Origin: Equus caballus
Lineage: Eukaryota; Chordata; Mammalia; Perissodactyla; Equidae
Assembly (NCBI RefSeq): GCF_041296265.1
Contig: NC_091712.1
Coordinates: 12,495,001-12,559,000, forward strand
Direction: 5' to 3'
DNA length: 64,000 bases
The translations under genes were made by a program, and so were the position numbers. The notes under the pieces were generated by a model. That model ran no database searches, was not told the DNA's origin, and worked only from the letters and a program-made list of their open reading frames with translations. Positions 50,079 through 61,000 of this stretch are shown here, in pieces (within the stretch, counting starts at the first letter, position 1; each line of letters starts with the position of its first letter).

Positions 50079-50310
50079 AAAAGTGATCACACTTACAAGA
50101 TCCTTTCTACAATATCCTGCTTTGGCTTAAATATCAAAATGCCATCTTTTGATAGTTATCTCCCATTATAAAAGTGATTGTTCATTAGTTATCTATCATT
50201 AAAAGTGATCACACTTACAGTATCTTTCTACAATATGCTGCTTTGGCTTAAATACCAAAATGTCATCTTTTAATAGCTATCTGTCATTAGAAAAGCAATT
50301 GTTCATTACA
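50079..50310 (+). repeat. tandem duplication, period about 122 bp, two copies
   Basis: 'aaaagtgatcacacttaca' starts at 50079 and again at 50201. The copies stay in register through 'ctgctttggcttaaata', 'atcttttgatag/atcttttaatag' and 'ttgttcatta'. They differ at roughly one base in ten, so the duplication is not recent. Confidence 0.9.
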
Positions 50311-50699
50311 GAAATATGAAATGTGCTACAAACTCCGATGCATTATCTTCCTCATAGATAAAATAGAATGAGGAAATCCACATAGAAATTTTGCATTTAT
50401 TCTTTAAGGAGATTTCCTGTGTTTTTTATTTTAGCACGCAAGCCAAGAAAGTTTGAATAATTTGACTAAGGGCATGAATCAAACTCTAGTCTCATATAAT
50501 GATCATTATCATTATGATGAAATGAAGGTTTTAATGCGGCATTAGGAGAAAAGAATCAGAATGCATGGGCCAACTATTGTGTAAGACCGTAACTGATGAT
50601 GGAAAGCTTGTTGGTATGAAGAACTAGAACAGAAAACTCAGTCCAATTCAGCAAGTATTTTCTGAGGACTTACTGAATCCTGACTACAGAAGAACTACA

Positions 50700-51335
50700 T
50701 AACTGTAACATAGACAATGAAGACACTGAAATTGTTAAAGATTTTGTTTACCTTGGTTAAGCCATCAATTTACATGGAGACTGTAGGCAAGAAACCAAAA
50801 GAAGGCTGAGACTTGGAACGGCATCAATAAGAGAATTTGGAAAGAACATCAAATGTCGGGAAGTGTCCTTAGAGACTAAGGCCAAGATTATCCACACCCT
50901 TGTAATCCCAATTGCTATGTACTAGTGTGAAAGCTGGACAATGAAGAAGGCAGACAAGACAAAACGGATTCATTTGAAATATGGTGTTGGAGGACAGCTC
51001 TACAGATAACCTGTACTGCCAGAAAGATGAACAAGTGGGTCCTAGAGTAAATTAAGCTTCAACTATCCCTGGAGGTGAAAATGATAAAACTGAGGTTTGC
51101 TGACTTTGGGCACATCCCGAGAAGGCAGGAATCTTTGCAAAAGACAATAATGCTGGGAAGAGTAGAAGGCAGCAGGAAAAGAGGAAGACCAAACATAAGA
51201 CGGATTGACTCCATAGAGGAAGCCATATGCACGAGTATACAGGAACTGAGTATGGTTGTTGAGGACAAGGCATTGTGGACAGCACTCATTCATAGGGTCG
51301 CCAGGAGTAAGAGCTGACTTGATGGCACATAAGAA
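50700..51335 (+). mobile_element. RTE-clade LINE 3' end (BovB/MamRTE-like)
   Basis: The plus strand reads as the C-terminal part of an RTE reverse-transcriptase polyprotein. In order: 'KDFVYLG' near 50735, 'GDCRQETKRRL' near 50778, 'CESWTMKKADKTKR' near 50930, then 'MLGRVEGSRKRGRPNIRRID' (51150-51209) and 'WTALIHRVARSKS' (51276-51314). One frame (51075-51317, 80 aa) is still open. The rest is broken. The element ends in 'gatggcacataagaacaaca', typical of RTE 3' ends. No poly-A is expected for this clade. I cannot tell BovB from MamRTE1 without an alignment. Confidence 0.8.
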
Positions 51336-51472
51336 CAACAAACTGAATGCTTAGTGCTGTGCTGAAAGTTCTGGAGAGAGGGAAGGAAATGACATGCCTT
51401 TCTCCAAAGACGGTTAAGTTCCCTATGGTTTTGATTCTATGTTAGCTGATATTTCATAGTTAAACATATATC

Positions 51473-51474
51473 TC

Positions 51475-51509
<35 letters not shown>

Positions 51510-51640
51510 GCACATGTATATACACAAATATGTACATTTGCATATACACAGGTACGCATGTTCATATGTACATGTGTACTTGTACATATGTATATATGCA
51601 TGCTTATACATACATATTTCCTCATAACAGGAATGTAGAA
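51473..51640. repeat. TG/TA microsatellite complex
   Basis: A tgtg run passes into (TA)n at about 51484-51510, then a decayed TGTA/CATA-rich tract. Open frames on the minus strand here (Tyr/Ile/Cys-rich) are products of the repeat. Confidence 0.85.
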
Positions 51641-53690
51641 TAAAAATGTTTGGTGCAGGTGCAAAGTGTGAGGAAAGACTTGACACTTTATATCAGAAAA
51701 GAAATGAAATAAATGTCTGAAGAGCAAGAGATACTGCAGTTAGGAAGTGGTTACAGGTAAGCAGAGTATATTTGCATTTCTGAGCTGGGGCAGTGAGAGG
51801 CGGCCTCGGGTTGGAGGAGAGAGGGAGATACCTGCCCTAAGGAAACACTGCTAGATGGTGAACACACTTTACTACACCACAGCCTGCAGTTTCTACTAAA
51901 AGGATTTTTTTGAACAGAAAATTTTAGTGAAATCTGGTAATCCTTCCTAATCTGTGCCTTCACATGTCCAGATGTGAGACCATCATTTTAGATTTGTGTA
52001 TGTGTTTATGATGTCTATTACAGATATTTCTTGCAGTGGATCATGGCCAAAAATGTCCTAAAGCCACTAGTCAAGAAAAGGATGTTAGTCTGAGTAGCCC
52101 TATAAACGACTACATAGTTGTCTCTTCCTTTTTTTAATTGATTTTTTCTCATCATGGATTTTCATTTCTCCAAAAGTAAATTAGAATAGAGGAGAGTGAA
52201 GTTTTCCCAGGTCTGTATTTCCCTCCAGGCCAGCATTGCTATACTTAGACATTAAAAATCTGTGTATCAGGGTTCCAAGATGGGATATAAAACTTTTAGA
52301 ATAAACTTACCACAGTTATTTCCCAATAAACGTCTTAAATTGAAGCAAACAAATAAAAAAATCAATAATATGAAAAGTTTTCAAGATGACCTGAGCAAGA
52401 GGTGTAGTCTATAAGTGTCATTAATCCTTGAAAAGACAGGAAATATGAGTTACTTTATCTGTGCAATATTTATACCAAGTCTACTTTCTGGGGTGTGCAA
52501 AGCAATTTATGGTTTTTTGAAATTGTTTTGAGTTTTTTTGTATGGAAAGAGACAGAAATATGACATCATGGGATTTAGTAACAAGAATTTTTATTTCTAT
52601 ATATGCTATCCTGTCCTAAACTAAACCTTCTATTGATATATTCCAATTATGAATAACAGTGCAAAAGGATGGGTAAAAACATATGAAGATATTCCATTTA
52701 AAATAATACAGTAGAGAAATAAAAATTAACAAAAAAGTAATCCAAATCTATGTGTTTTTAAATAAACAGTAAAGTGCTAGGAGCTATGCAAATTGGTATA
52801 AATCTATTAGAAATCAGATATCACTTGTATTTTAATTAAGTAAAATATTTTTAAAATTTGGAGGTATTCCCTTGCATTCAGTCAGGTAAGATGATGCTTT
52901 ATATATAAAGACGTCTCTGAAACTGTGTCAAGAAACAGTTGGAGACATTTAGACATGCAACAACAGAATAAATTGGGCATAGTGAGAACATAACAGGGGG
53001 TGGGCTCTTGCATCAGAAAAACCCAAGTTGGAGTTCCAGCTGTTGGACTAGCTGTCTGGGCTTAATTCAGGTGCTTAACATCTCAGACTTCTCTCCCTCA
53101 TCTGTAAGATGGGCGTATAATATATGAAGTGAGTAAACACCTATGAAGGATGTAATTGTACCTTTCATAAAGTCCCCCCCTCTCAGTGTGTGTTATTAAC
53201 AGGGCACAGCCACCTATGGTGCCCTCTCTGTGGTCGGCAGTGAGTATAGAGCAAGGAGAGCATTCGACATCTGTCGGCATTGCAGCAACATGGAGCTTGT
53301 GTCACTCAGGCATGGTGACAGGTCTGTCAGAGTGACGTCACTGCAGAAGATTCCTTTCCCTTTATGTGACTGTTAAGATTTTTTTCAACAGAAGCAATAG
53401 TTTGGAAGTTTTGAAAAATTAATGTTAAAGTTTAAATAATATAATGCTTTGAACAGACAGCCAGTGTGGGCTGCATCCTTTCATACAGCTCTTAACTTCC
53501 AAAATGCAATTTGGGCAAGAGAAGTAAGTTTTTCCCACTAAATGTCTCCTTTTGCTCTTCCTTCTATCCTTGGATTCTAAATATGCTAATAATTGTAATA
53601 TTAGTAAAGTCATATTAGCAGTAAAATTGCCTTTCAGGATATTAAGACTTAAATTTAATTAGCTGGATTTAATTCTTTCTTTATCCAGAC
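51640..53690. other. no gene recognised
   Basis: AT-rich unique-looking sequence. No exon, RNA gene or named repeat is supported by eye. The stretch just before 53690 is pyrimidine-rich and ends in the acceptor of the OR8U-like pseudogene. Confidence 0.4.
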
Positions 53691-53692
53691 AC

Positions 53693-54111
53693 ATGGCCCA
53701 GGTAAATTGCACCCAGGTGTCAGCATTTATTCTTGTGCACCTCACAGCTCATCAGGAGTTGAAGACGCCCCTCCCTCTGGTATTCTTATCCATCTGCCTC
53801 TTCCCAGTAGGAGGCAAGCTGGGTTTGATCCTTGTCATTAGAGCAGAAGCAAGACTGAAGACACCAATGTACTACTTTCTTAGCAAGCTAGCTTCTATTG
53901 ATTTCTGTTATTACACTCAAAATGCTTGAGAATTTCTTGTACAAACAAAAGGAGATTTCCTTCAATGCGTGCACTGCTCACTTAGGCTGTTTCCTAACTG
54001 TGTGACAGCCAAGTGCTTGCTCCTGCTTCCATGGCCTACGAACAACATGTGGCCATTTGTAAACCTCTGCTGTATATGACTATAATGTCTCCAGGAATCT
54101 GCATTTGGTGT
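53693..54111 (+). pseudogene. truncated OR8U-like olfactory receptor pseudogene
   Basis: An acceptor 'ctttctttatccag' precedes ATG 53693. The first 78 residues ('MAQVNCTQVSAFILVHL', then 'TPMYYFLSKLASIDFCYY') match the OR8U/OR8-type N-terminus through TM2. A loss of about 11 bases near 53918 then shifts the frame, and a second shift lies near 54000. Remnants of 'MLGNFLYKQNVISFNAC', 'MAYDRYVAICNPLLYM' and 'MSPGIC' can be read in other frames up to about 54110. The gene stops there, at the left edge of the duplicated 2.8-kb block, with everything after TM4 missing. It belongs to a different OR family from the array at 10-47 kb. Confidence 0.9.
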
Positions 54112-56930
54112 GTGTCCAAGAGAATCCCAGAAGTGAATGAAAAAATCTAACTGTATTACAAATGTATGAAACACTCTGAATGAAGGGAATGGGTGAAAAA
54201 GTGCAGAAATCTATACTTTGGGAAGTGAGTTGAGTCTATAAAACTGAAGATGAAAGAAACTGTGCAGAAGCACTGTATTGTAGCTGATAAAGTTGTGACC
54301 CAGGGGGCATTGTTAACAACACTGATACTTCTATACATGTGCACTGAAAATGAGCAGATAAGCAAATGGATAGTGAACAGTGTGGATAAGGTTATTATTT
54401 GGAGTAGCAGTTTACAGATAAGCAAGGAGAAGAGGCTAGAATGATCCACGTGGAAACAGGGTTGAAGACATCAGTATGAACTTACTTTAGCTGAACATAG
54501 ACACAGAAGGCTGAGTATAGATATATTTATAGGGGTTTGAATACACACAGGTTACTACACACAGATATATTTCCTTGCTATGTCCGCTGAAAGGATCTAA
54601 TGCCCTGACAGCAGCAAACACACCTGGTACCCAGATCTTAATTTTAATACCACGTTCCAACAAAAGGAAACAGCGCTCCTTGTAGAAATAACTGGTTCTA
54701 GGATTCGGCAAGGAAATCTAGGAAAATGAGACTAAAGTGTCATTCAACATAAGAAAGTAATGAAATGCCACTCAAAAAAAGGCAAGAATGGTGGGGGTAC
54801 GCCAAAGGGACACATCAGCGAACTGAAGGAGCTCTCAATCGCCAAAGCTGGAACAATGTGAGCAACAAAATAAATAAAGTTGTTGGATTATAACCCGAAG
54901 AATGTACCGAATATCAATGACTGCACCAATGAAAATAACTGAATAATAAAGAAATGAAAAGACACAAATCTCCTGTGCAGAAGAACACCAATGATTCATG
55001 CAGACATTCTGCGCTAAAGGAGGTCAAGGCTAACTCTCCGCTCCTTAAGCGTGGGCTGCACAGACAAAAGTCCCTACAAAAGGGGACGGGGTGGACAGAG
55101 GGGATAGAGTGACTGCGCAGGGGAGACATCTGACAAACGCAGCCTCAGCCAGGTGACCAACATCAACATCAATGGGGGGAAGTCACAGGGAGAGCATGGA
55201 CCCTTGAAATGATGAGATGAAAATGGCAATTTACCTCTCTAATCTTCTTGCCCCAAATCCATAATCCCAATCTAATCATGAGAATAAAACAGAGAAATTC
55301 TGTTAAAGAACATTTTATGAAACACCTGACCATTGCTCCCTAAAACTAACAAGTTCTTCAAAAACAAGAAAAGCCTGAGAACCTGTCACAGCCAGGGGAG
55401 GCTAGGCAGAAAGGACTAAATGTAGTGTAGGTTAACAGACAGGATGTGTTCATAAGAGCAGAAACTGGGAATGGAGCTGAGGGAAACTCTCTGTACTATC
55501 ACAGCAAGCCTTTTGTAACTGTACAACTGTTAAAAAAATAAAGTTAATTAAATATTAGAGTACTCGCAAAATGCAAAATACCTGGAAAGGATGAGTTGTG
55601 AACATGTCTCCAGACTCCATTATGTGCCCTGCACAAGCACTGTCACTACAGTCACATTCTTCATGAAATAGGATAATGATGACAAATTCATAGTTTCTGG
55701 GAGATTTAAATGATGAATACAACATTTCTGGCATTGTTTCTAATAAAAATTCACTAGCTAATAGAAAAAGTAGTCGGAATTTTTGGATACATTATTTTTC
55801 CCCCCTCAGAGACCCGCTCCTCTCCTTCCACTCCCAGGGTTTCTGTGCTGTTTCTGTCCCTCAGTCTCTCTCACACTTTGAAAGCAGCAACAGTCTGTTC
55901 CTCACACTGACCTGGGTGACTTTTACAGAGAGCAGGCCTGATCACGGCTGTCCCCTTGCATGAAACCTGCATTTACTGTCCACTAATTTCAGAATCAAAC
56001 TACAATCCTGTGGCCAAAATATAAGGCTCTTTCTTCATCTGACTGTGTTCTCTCAGACCAAGCTCATGTGGTTTCATTTCCCACCCTCTGCTACTGAGTA
56101 TTGGTCAGACAGTAATAATCTGCATTACAATTACAATGTCATATTGTCATTTTATAAACACACCTTACAGTCTAATTACCCCTAAATGTCCTCCCCTCCC
56201 TGCTCATCCTGGAGTGCTCCCACCTCCCGACGACCTGGGAGAATTCCAACACCTTGTTCAAGGCTGAGCACAGTCACAAGCTTGTCTGTGACACTTTCAC
56301 TAAACTCTCATTGAAGAGTCAACTTCTTTGGATAAACTTCACCAGAGTTCAATGTCACCTCAGGATATTACAGTTTTTTTACATCTCGCATCATGTTTAG
56401 CCAATGAGTGCCTTGTGAGAATAAACAGTGTCTTAGTCATTACTTAATATCCAGAATAAAATTTACTGCCTACCGTACATTAATTGCTGGAAAAAGATTC
56501 TTTTAATGACTGCAGAAACAAATTTTTGAATGAGGATAAACAGACATTCCCAAAATGGGAGAAAAAGAATAAACCATGAAAGACAGGGAAACACTATTGA
56601 GGAATGAAGGCCCCCTGATTAAGCACAAACACTGGAAAAGATAGATCAGAGAAAGAAGTTTGATTCCCGAGTTTCCTTCCAGAATCAGAGTCTGTATTGG
56701 CAGGACTTGGTGTTACTACATTCTCTATAATTTATTTTCCCTAGTGATGCCCCCAAAGTAACTACCAACAAAAAGGCTCCCTCACACCATCACACGTCCC
56801 CTCAGCACTTGTGAAAATGCTGTGCTCTCCTAGATGTCATCACAGAACAGCCTGAGAGCCCCGATCCACTTTCCTCCATGGACGAGTCATCATGTTTGAA
56901 GCCATGTCTCCACGAAGGGCAGATGGCCCC
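54112..56930 (+). repeat. 2.8-kb duplicated block, copy 2
   Basis: Matches 6014-8847 in direct orientation, with scattered substitutions and small gaps. It begins inside an L1 3'UTR, abutting the OR8U-like pseudogene, and ends at 'agatggcccc'. The L1 end (poly-A signal 'aataaagttaatta') falls near 55550. Because the L1 is cut at the left edge here but not in copy 1, this copy is probably the derived one. The sequence has no coding content. Confidence 0.9.
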
Positions 56931-57530
56931 TCCTGGGCCCTTTCTCACTTGCTGTCTGCCAGGTTCTAAACTTGACAATTCCCTGCATCATCTCATTGGC
57001 TTAACAACTGCTGTAGCACTGAACGCAACAGCAAGCCATTACCCTGTAAATATCCGTGCAGATGGTTCACACAGATACTAGCGCTAAAGTGACAGGAGTG
57101 CTTCACACGGTGACCTGTTATTAAGTCCAAAAGTTTGCTCACTGGGCCGACCCAGAATCTGATGGGCACCGTCATGAGGCAGAGAACACCACCTCCGGCC
57201 CCTTCTGCAGAGAAAGCTGTTAAGCTACCTCCTAAACGACCTTTCCTTCTCCAGGGAGCAGAGGAACATCGCCTTATCTACCCAGAAACTTAATGCTAAT
57301 CACGACGCCCTTGCAACAGCATAAACACTAGCAGGACCCAATGGTGACAGGAAACACCTCTGCTTCCCTCTGAAAATGCTTTACGATCATAGACCAAATC
57401 CTTCTCCAAACCATCCTGCTCAGCATGGCATGAAACGTAAGGGGCCTTCCTCTGAACTCCTACAAAGAAATGCTGCCCTGCGTTTCCTCCTACGCTTGCA
57501 AATTTCGGCCTCGACAGGCGATCCCAGTAA
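56931..57530. other. no gene recognised; flank of CpG island
   Basis: Sequence becomes GC-richer toward 57500. No frame with family resemblance was found. Confidence 0.4.
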
Positions 57531-58010
57531 AACAGAGAAGAAGGAGAACTCAGGAGGCTCTTGGACTGTCCCCCAAACCCACCGCCCTGCTACAACAAAG
57601 CGGGGTGTCCAGGTCGTTCCAGGACAGGGAGCTGGGGAGAGAAGGGAGGCGTCCACACCAGGCGAGACGAGGCCTGGCCGGGAAAGCCCCCGGGCGCTCT
57701 AGGCAGCGGGGAACCTGGTAGTCCTGGACGCCCGGAAGGCCCCAGCGTCGTAGTTCTCCGCCTCACGCACGCCCCTCACGCCGGTCTGAACCTGCCGCCC
57801 CTTTCGCTGGCTCCGCGGTGACACGGCCCGCCTGACGCTGATGTCTGGGGCCTCCCCATTGGCTCGGGGTCGGGGGGGCGGAGCGTGTGAGGAGGCGTGG
57901 CCAATAGGATGGCCCCCGTGGGGGCGGAGCCAACGCCAGCCACCTGCCTGCTCAGACAGGCCTGGAGCCGCGCCCCTCCCGTCTGCTGCCTGCTGGGAAA
58001 TGGAGTCTTG
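57530..58010. promoter_or_regulatory. CpG island promoter, gene not identified
   Basis: CpG dinucleotides are dense here and rare in the rest of the window. Core-promoter-type sites cluster at the right end: an inverted CCAAT box (57858-57862), a GC box 'gggggggcggagc' (57872-57884), a direct CCAAT box (57901-57905), another GC box near 57920-57930 and a ZNF143-like site at 57991-58007. No TATA box is evident. This is typical of a housekeeping-type, possibly bidirectional promoter. I do not recognise a coding exon on either side, so the transcript is unknown. It could be a long non-coding RNA, a gene with a remote coding exon, or a relic. Confidence 0.75.
57991..58007 (-). promoter_or_regulatory. 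ZNF143 (SBS)-like site
   Basis: The plus strand reads 'tgctgggaaatggagtc'; on the minus strand this is gactccatttcccagca. The known ZNF143/THAP11 motif is ACTACAnnTCCCAGCA, so the TCCCAGCA half is exact and the ACTACA half has mismatches. It lies just downstream of the CCAAT/GC-box cluster, where such sites usually occur. Confidence 0.45.
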
Positions 58011-61000
58011 ACTGGAAACTTAGGAGCTGCGTGTCTCTGCCCCTTGGCCTTTGGGAAATATGGTCCACCGTGGAACCTTCAGATCAGATGCCACAGCCCT
58101 CCATGCCAGAACATCCCAAGAGAATGTGCTAGGTCATTGATAACTCTATGTTTAATTTTTTTCTACACAAAATTCACCTTGAGGTGGACAGTGGCTCCAC
58201 GACCTTCAGTTTTGTCACCAAAAACAACTGCAATATTTTCCGTATTCTGCCTACAGGAACCAAAACAGACTTGTTTTGGTAGGTTTCCCAGGTTTTCCCT
58301 GTAAATCGAGATGAGGCAGTACATATAGTCACAGACAAAGACTGAAGAAAAGAGACAAATCCATTTCCGGCATCCTTGGCCTCTGACTCTGTCTTGACCC
58401 TGAAACAGAGCTTTTCAGCATATTGCTGCTTAGGAAGATGGAGGCTCGACACAGGAATGTGAACAGCAACAATCAGAGAAAGCTTTGTGTGCTCACCCCT
58501 GAGGGCTTCCTCAGGGGCCCCTTCTGTTTTTGGATTTTTCCTAGGTAGGAGCCATCCTTCTTTGTCTCTCTGTATGCCCTGGAACTTTCGGCAGAAAACG
58601 TACCATTTGGAATATTATGACATGACAACTAGGGAAATCAGGTTCTCCACCTTCCCGGCATTTCTGGGAGATGCTGACTGCAATAGATGGTGATAGTTAC
58701 TTTGGGGGATATTCTGATCCAATCCTGAAAGTTCTGTATTCTTTGTCATGTGTGGCCACTGAATACTTTGATCTGTTAGCCTAAGGATCAGCCAGAGATC
58801 CTGAGTTCAGTGGGTCTTAGGATGTCCTCCTGGGGAAAGAGGGCAAGGGAACTCTGTATGTGACAGGGAGAGCGACTATCTGCTTTGGTGTAGAGAAAGA
58901 GCGTGGCAGACTGCATCCAGTTCTCCTTTCATTCTGGCACACAGAAGACTAGGTTTCCTAGCCCTCTTGGTTTTCGAATGGACATGTGGCTACTTCTGCC
59001 CAAGGGGATCACTTTTAGGCCAAAGGAGAAAGGAGGGTGTGTAAGGCCCCAGGTGCTCTTGATGTCCTTCAGTGGCAATGGAAGAAGGCGTGCGTTTCAG
59101 ATGGTGTAGCAACAAGGTCATGAGGTCTCCATCAGCCTTGCCCAACGAGACTTCGGAAACAGGGGTCCCTTCACACTGGCGACCAATGTTTGATGTAAAT
59201 CTGAGGAGAAATACATCTTTAGTCATGGATTTCTTAATTGTTGCATTTAATTTCTTACCAGAGCATTACCTAAGGTTGTCCTGAAGATTACAATGACCTA
59301 CCCTCTCAGATTGTCTAAAAGGTGATTCTTCCAAAACAGAATTGGCCGAATCTCATGTTGCTATGGTCAGAAGTCATGTCTGCTGACGGCTGTTTGTCAC
59401 AGATCGGGGCCCTGTCAAGAGACCCTGAGTCTGATGGGGAGTATTGCATGTGGAGAGTGTATGGAAGTGTTCTGGAGAGATATCCCTATGGGAAGTTAGC
59501 AAAGCAGAGATGGTCGCAGGAGAAGCTGAAGCACAAGCCCGTTGCCACTGGGTCTCAGCCAACCCTCAGGGATCTCTGGAGCTGGGACGGCCCTTTGGTG
59601 TTGTCCCAAATTGAGACAAGGGAACCAGGCTTCTTACTCCCTTATATGCCAGACATGGGCCCCTGGCTGTCCCTGGAGAGGGCTGTATCCTCGGGTTAAT
59701 CACTTCCCTATGCTGTGGGAATGTCCTGTGAGGGAAAGAGCTGTGAGCTGTCCTCAGCCAATATTCCCAGGAGCTGTGGGGTGGATGCCTTGGCCTTGAG
59801 CATGAGTCTGGGCTGAGTCTGAATGTTTCAGTGGCACTTCTCCTTCACCGTGGTCTTCCTTCCCAACCCAGTTAATAATTTCCTGATCTGAGGAAGTCCC
59901 TGGGAGGACTAACATAGAGCTCTGCCTTTCCCTGTGATTGGATGAGAGAAAGGCATTGGGGAAGAGTAGAATCTCTCTCTCCAGGATTCAGACCCTCTTA
60001 CCTGGGGGCTTCTGGAGAGCTCCAGAAGGCTTCCGACTTTGGCTGACAGTGCTGAAGTGGTTCCTGTAATGGTGGCCATGGATTTGCTGTTGTCGGGCAC
60101 TTGTAGTTAGGGAGAGTCTGATTCCCTCCAGAGAGCCAGAACAGGGAGCTCTCCAAGGTCTCTAGATCACGGGGACAGGCCTGGTAGACATGGAAACCCA
60201 GGGGCAGGTTGGCGAGTCGAGGGGTGTTCTCGTCGCTCTCCTCAACAATGAAGGAAAGGCCAATCCATCCTGGTAATTTATCCAGACACACCTAATCTGA
60301 GGGGCAGCATTTGGGAGAATGGTCGAGTCATGCCATTCAGGGACAAAACCTAAGCCAAGCCAAGGGAAAGGCAGGATTCTGGACTCAGGTTACTCATCCA
60401 GAGATGCTCCTGTCTTGGCAGATGGAGGTGGTGTGAACATGGTTCCCAGGGCTCTGGAACACCCTGGCATGGCTCTCTCATTGTGATGAGGCAAATCGTG
60501 TTCAAATCAGCAAGACAGGTTTGCAGGGCACTGTGAGCGTGGGGAGATGGCATTGAGCTGGATGGTGTGGCTGTCAACTGGACAGATTTTTTGTTAGCTC
60601 CCAGAAATGGAATGTGCATCTGTGCATGGACCACATGGCAAGATATTCTCGAGGTCTGTGAGTGAGGAGTACAAACCCCGTCTCATCGACCACTTTGGAA
60701 AGACTGAGTTGAATCCCACCGTGATCTTGTTTTCTCTTGCACTGGAAGACAAGATGGAAGCATCTGTCCCCACCTTGGACCTGGAATAGTTTAAATGGCA
60801 CCCGACTTACCATTCCTCAAACATTTTGAGCATTTCCTGCCAACACCATATTCACCTGAGGCATTTTAAGGGACTCACATTGTTACTTTCTCTTCTCCTA
60901 AGTCAGCTCTTAGGAAGCCAGTTTTGGTAACTTCTGTGTGTCTTGAACAAGAAACATTTCATCCAGATTTTCTAATTCCTTACCTCGTGGTCTTCCACAA

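Noticed and set aside
51423-51727. minus-strand frames rich in Tyr, Ile, Cys and His
   Set aside because: They are translations of the TG/TA/CATA microsatellite.
54156-54449. 97-aa minus-strand frame conserved between both duplicated copies (also 6068-6361)
   Set aside because: Conservation is explained by recent duplication of L1 3'UTR sequence; the frame is antisense to the LINE and has no protein resemblance.
60607-60789. 60-aa plus-strand frame 'MECASVHGPHGKIF...'
   Set aside because: It looks protein-like at first reading but has no family match, no flanking acceptor or donor in a supporting frame, and is short.
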